Source: Lachnospiraceae bacterium UBA2860
GTDB lineage: Bacteria > Bacillota > Clostridia > Lachnospirales > Lachnospiraceae
Direction of reading: 5' to 3'
DNA length: 29,877 nt
Assembly: GCA_002350625.1 (NCBI GenBank)
Contig: DEFE01000011.1
Location: 1-29,877 of the forward strand
Position 1 is the first letter of the stretch, and every line of letters begins with the position of its first letter. The notes under the pieces were generated by a model. The model did no database searches, was not told the origin of the DNA, and saw only the letters and a list, made by a program, of their open reading frames with translations. A program made the translations under genes and the position numbers. Below, one piece after another: positions 29,849-29,877 of the stretch.

Positions 29849-29877
29849 TCCACACAGCTTCCGCCATACGTCCTCAC
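29849..29877 (-). repeat. 29-base terminal repeat, right copy
   Basis: Inverted copy of 137-165 with one mismatch in 29. It stops exactly at the window end, so the element presumably continues outside. Confidence 0.85.

Overview
The window reads as a chromosomal stretch from an anaerobic Clostridia-type bacterium (Bacillota), most likely Lachnospiraceae or a close relative. The reasons are the paired glgC-glgD ADP-glucose pyrophosphorylase genes, a minimal two-gene SUF/SMS-type Fe-S scaffold-ATPase pair, strong GGAGG-type ribosome binding sites, a moderately high G+C content by eye, and a cytosolic BMP-type protein with a ParB-like N-terminus of a kind I associate with that family. The assignment is from gene content only. 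No tRNA, rRNA or CRISPR array was seen. No intergenic stretch exceeds about 250 bases.

Layout. Bases 1-165 and 29849-29877 carry the same 29-base repeat in inverted orientation. On the left it is preceded by a hairpin-rich, RNA-like segment. These look like copies of a dispersed element lying at both ends of the window. From 12.1 kb down to 0.2 kb runs a long minus-strand series: glgC, glgD, dus, a short divergent birA, a CapA-family gene, a DUF624 (YesL-like) membrane protein, and a complete oligopeptide/dipeptide ABC transporter (oppA-B-C-D-F order). A good promoter lies in front of glgC. Upstream (14.9-12.25 kb) is a two-gene unit encoding the ParB-like/BMP protein and a metallophosphoesterase. 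It is followed at 15-17.6 kb by a large secreted subtype-B-tannase-like esterase with odd insertions and an apparently permuted C-terminal order.

From 17.7 to 22.5 kb lies a metal-homeostasis block, all on the minus strand. An ArsR-type metal sensor has a promoter overlapped by TATGAATA-type operator half-sites, and is followed by a stand-alone HMA metal-binding protein and a Zn/Cd-type P1B ATPase. The last codons of the ATPase gene form an intrinsic terminator. Next to this unit are two COG0523 GTPases: one a classical CxCC metallochaperone with a 72-residue His/Asp/Glu tract, the other fused to a C-terminal domain resembling YcgQ/DUF1980.

From 22.6 to 29.9 kb come an LTA-synthase-like sulfatase-fold enzyme whose leader could hide its own ribosome binding site, a divergent MATE exporter, the sufC/sufB-like pair, a DtxR/MntR-type regulator with three GTTAA repeats spaced one helical turn apart upstream, and a thiol (Cys) glutathione-peroxidase-type gene with a strong promoter and an inverted repeat over its -10. 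The right half is therefore dominated by metal and redox homeostasis, and the left half by glycogen synthesis, envelope functions and peptide uptake.

The items most worth a second look are the ParB/BMP plus phosphoesterase unit, the COG0523-DUF1980 fusion, the rearranged tannase-like protein, the terminal repeat with its structured RNA-like segment, and the degenerate BirA.
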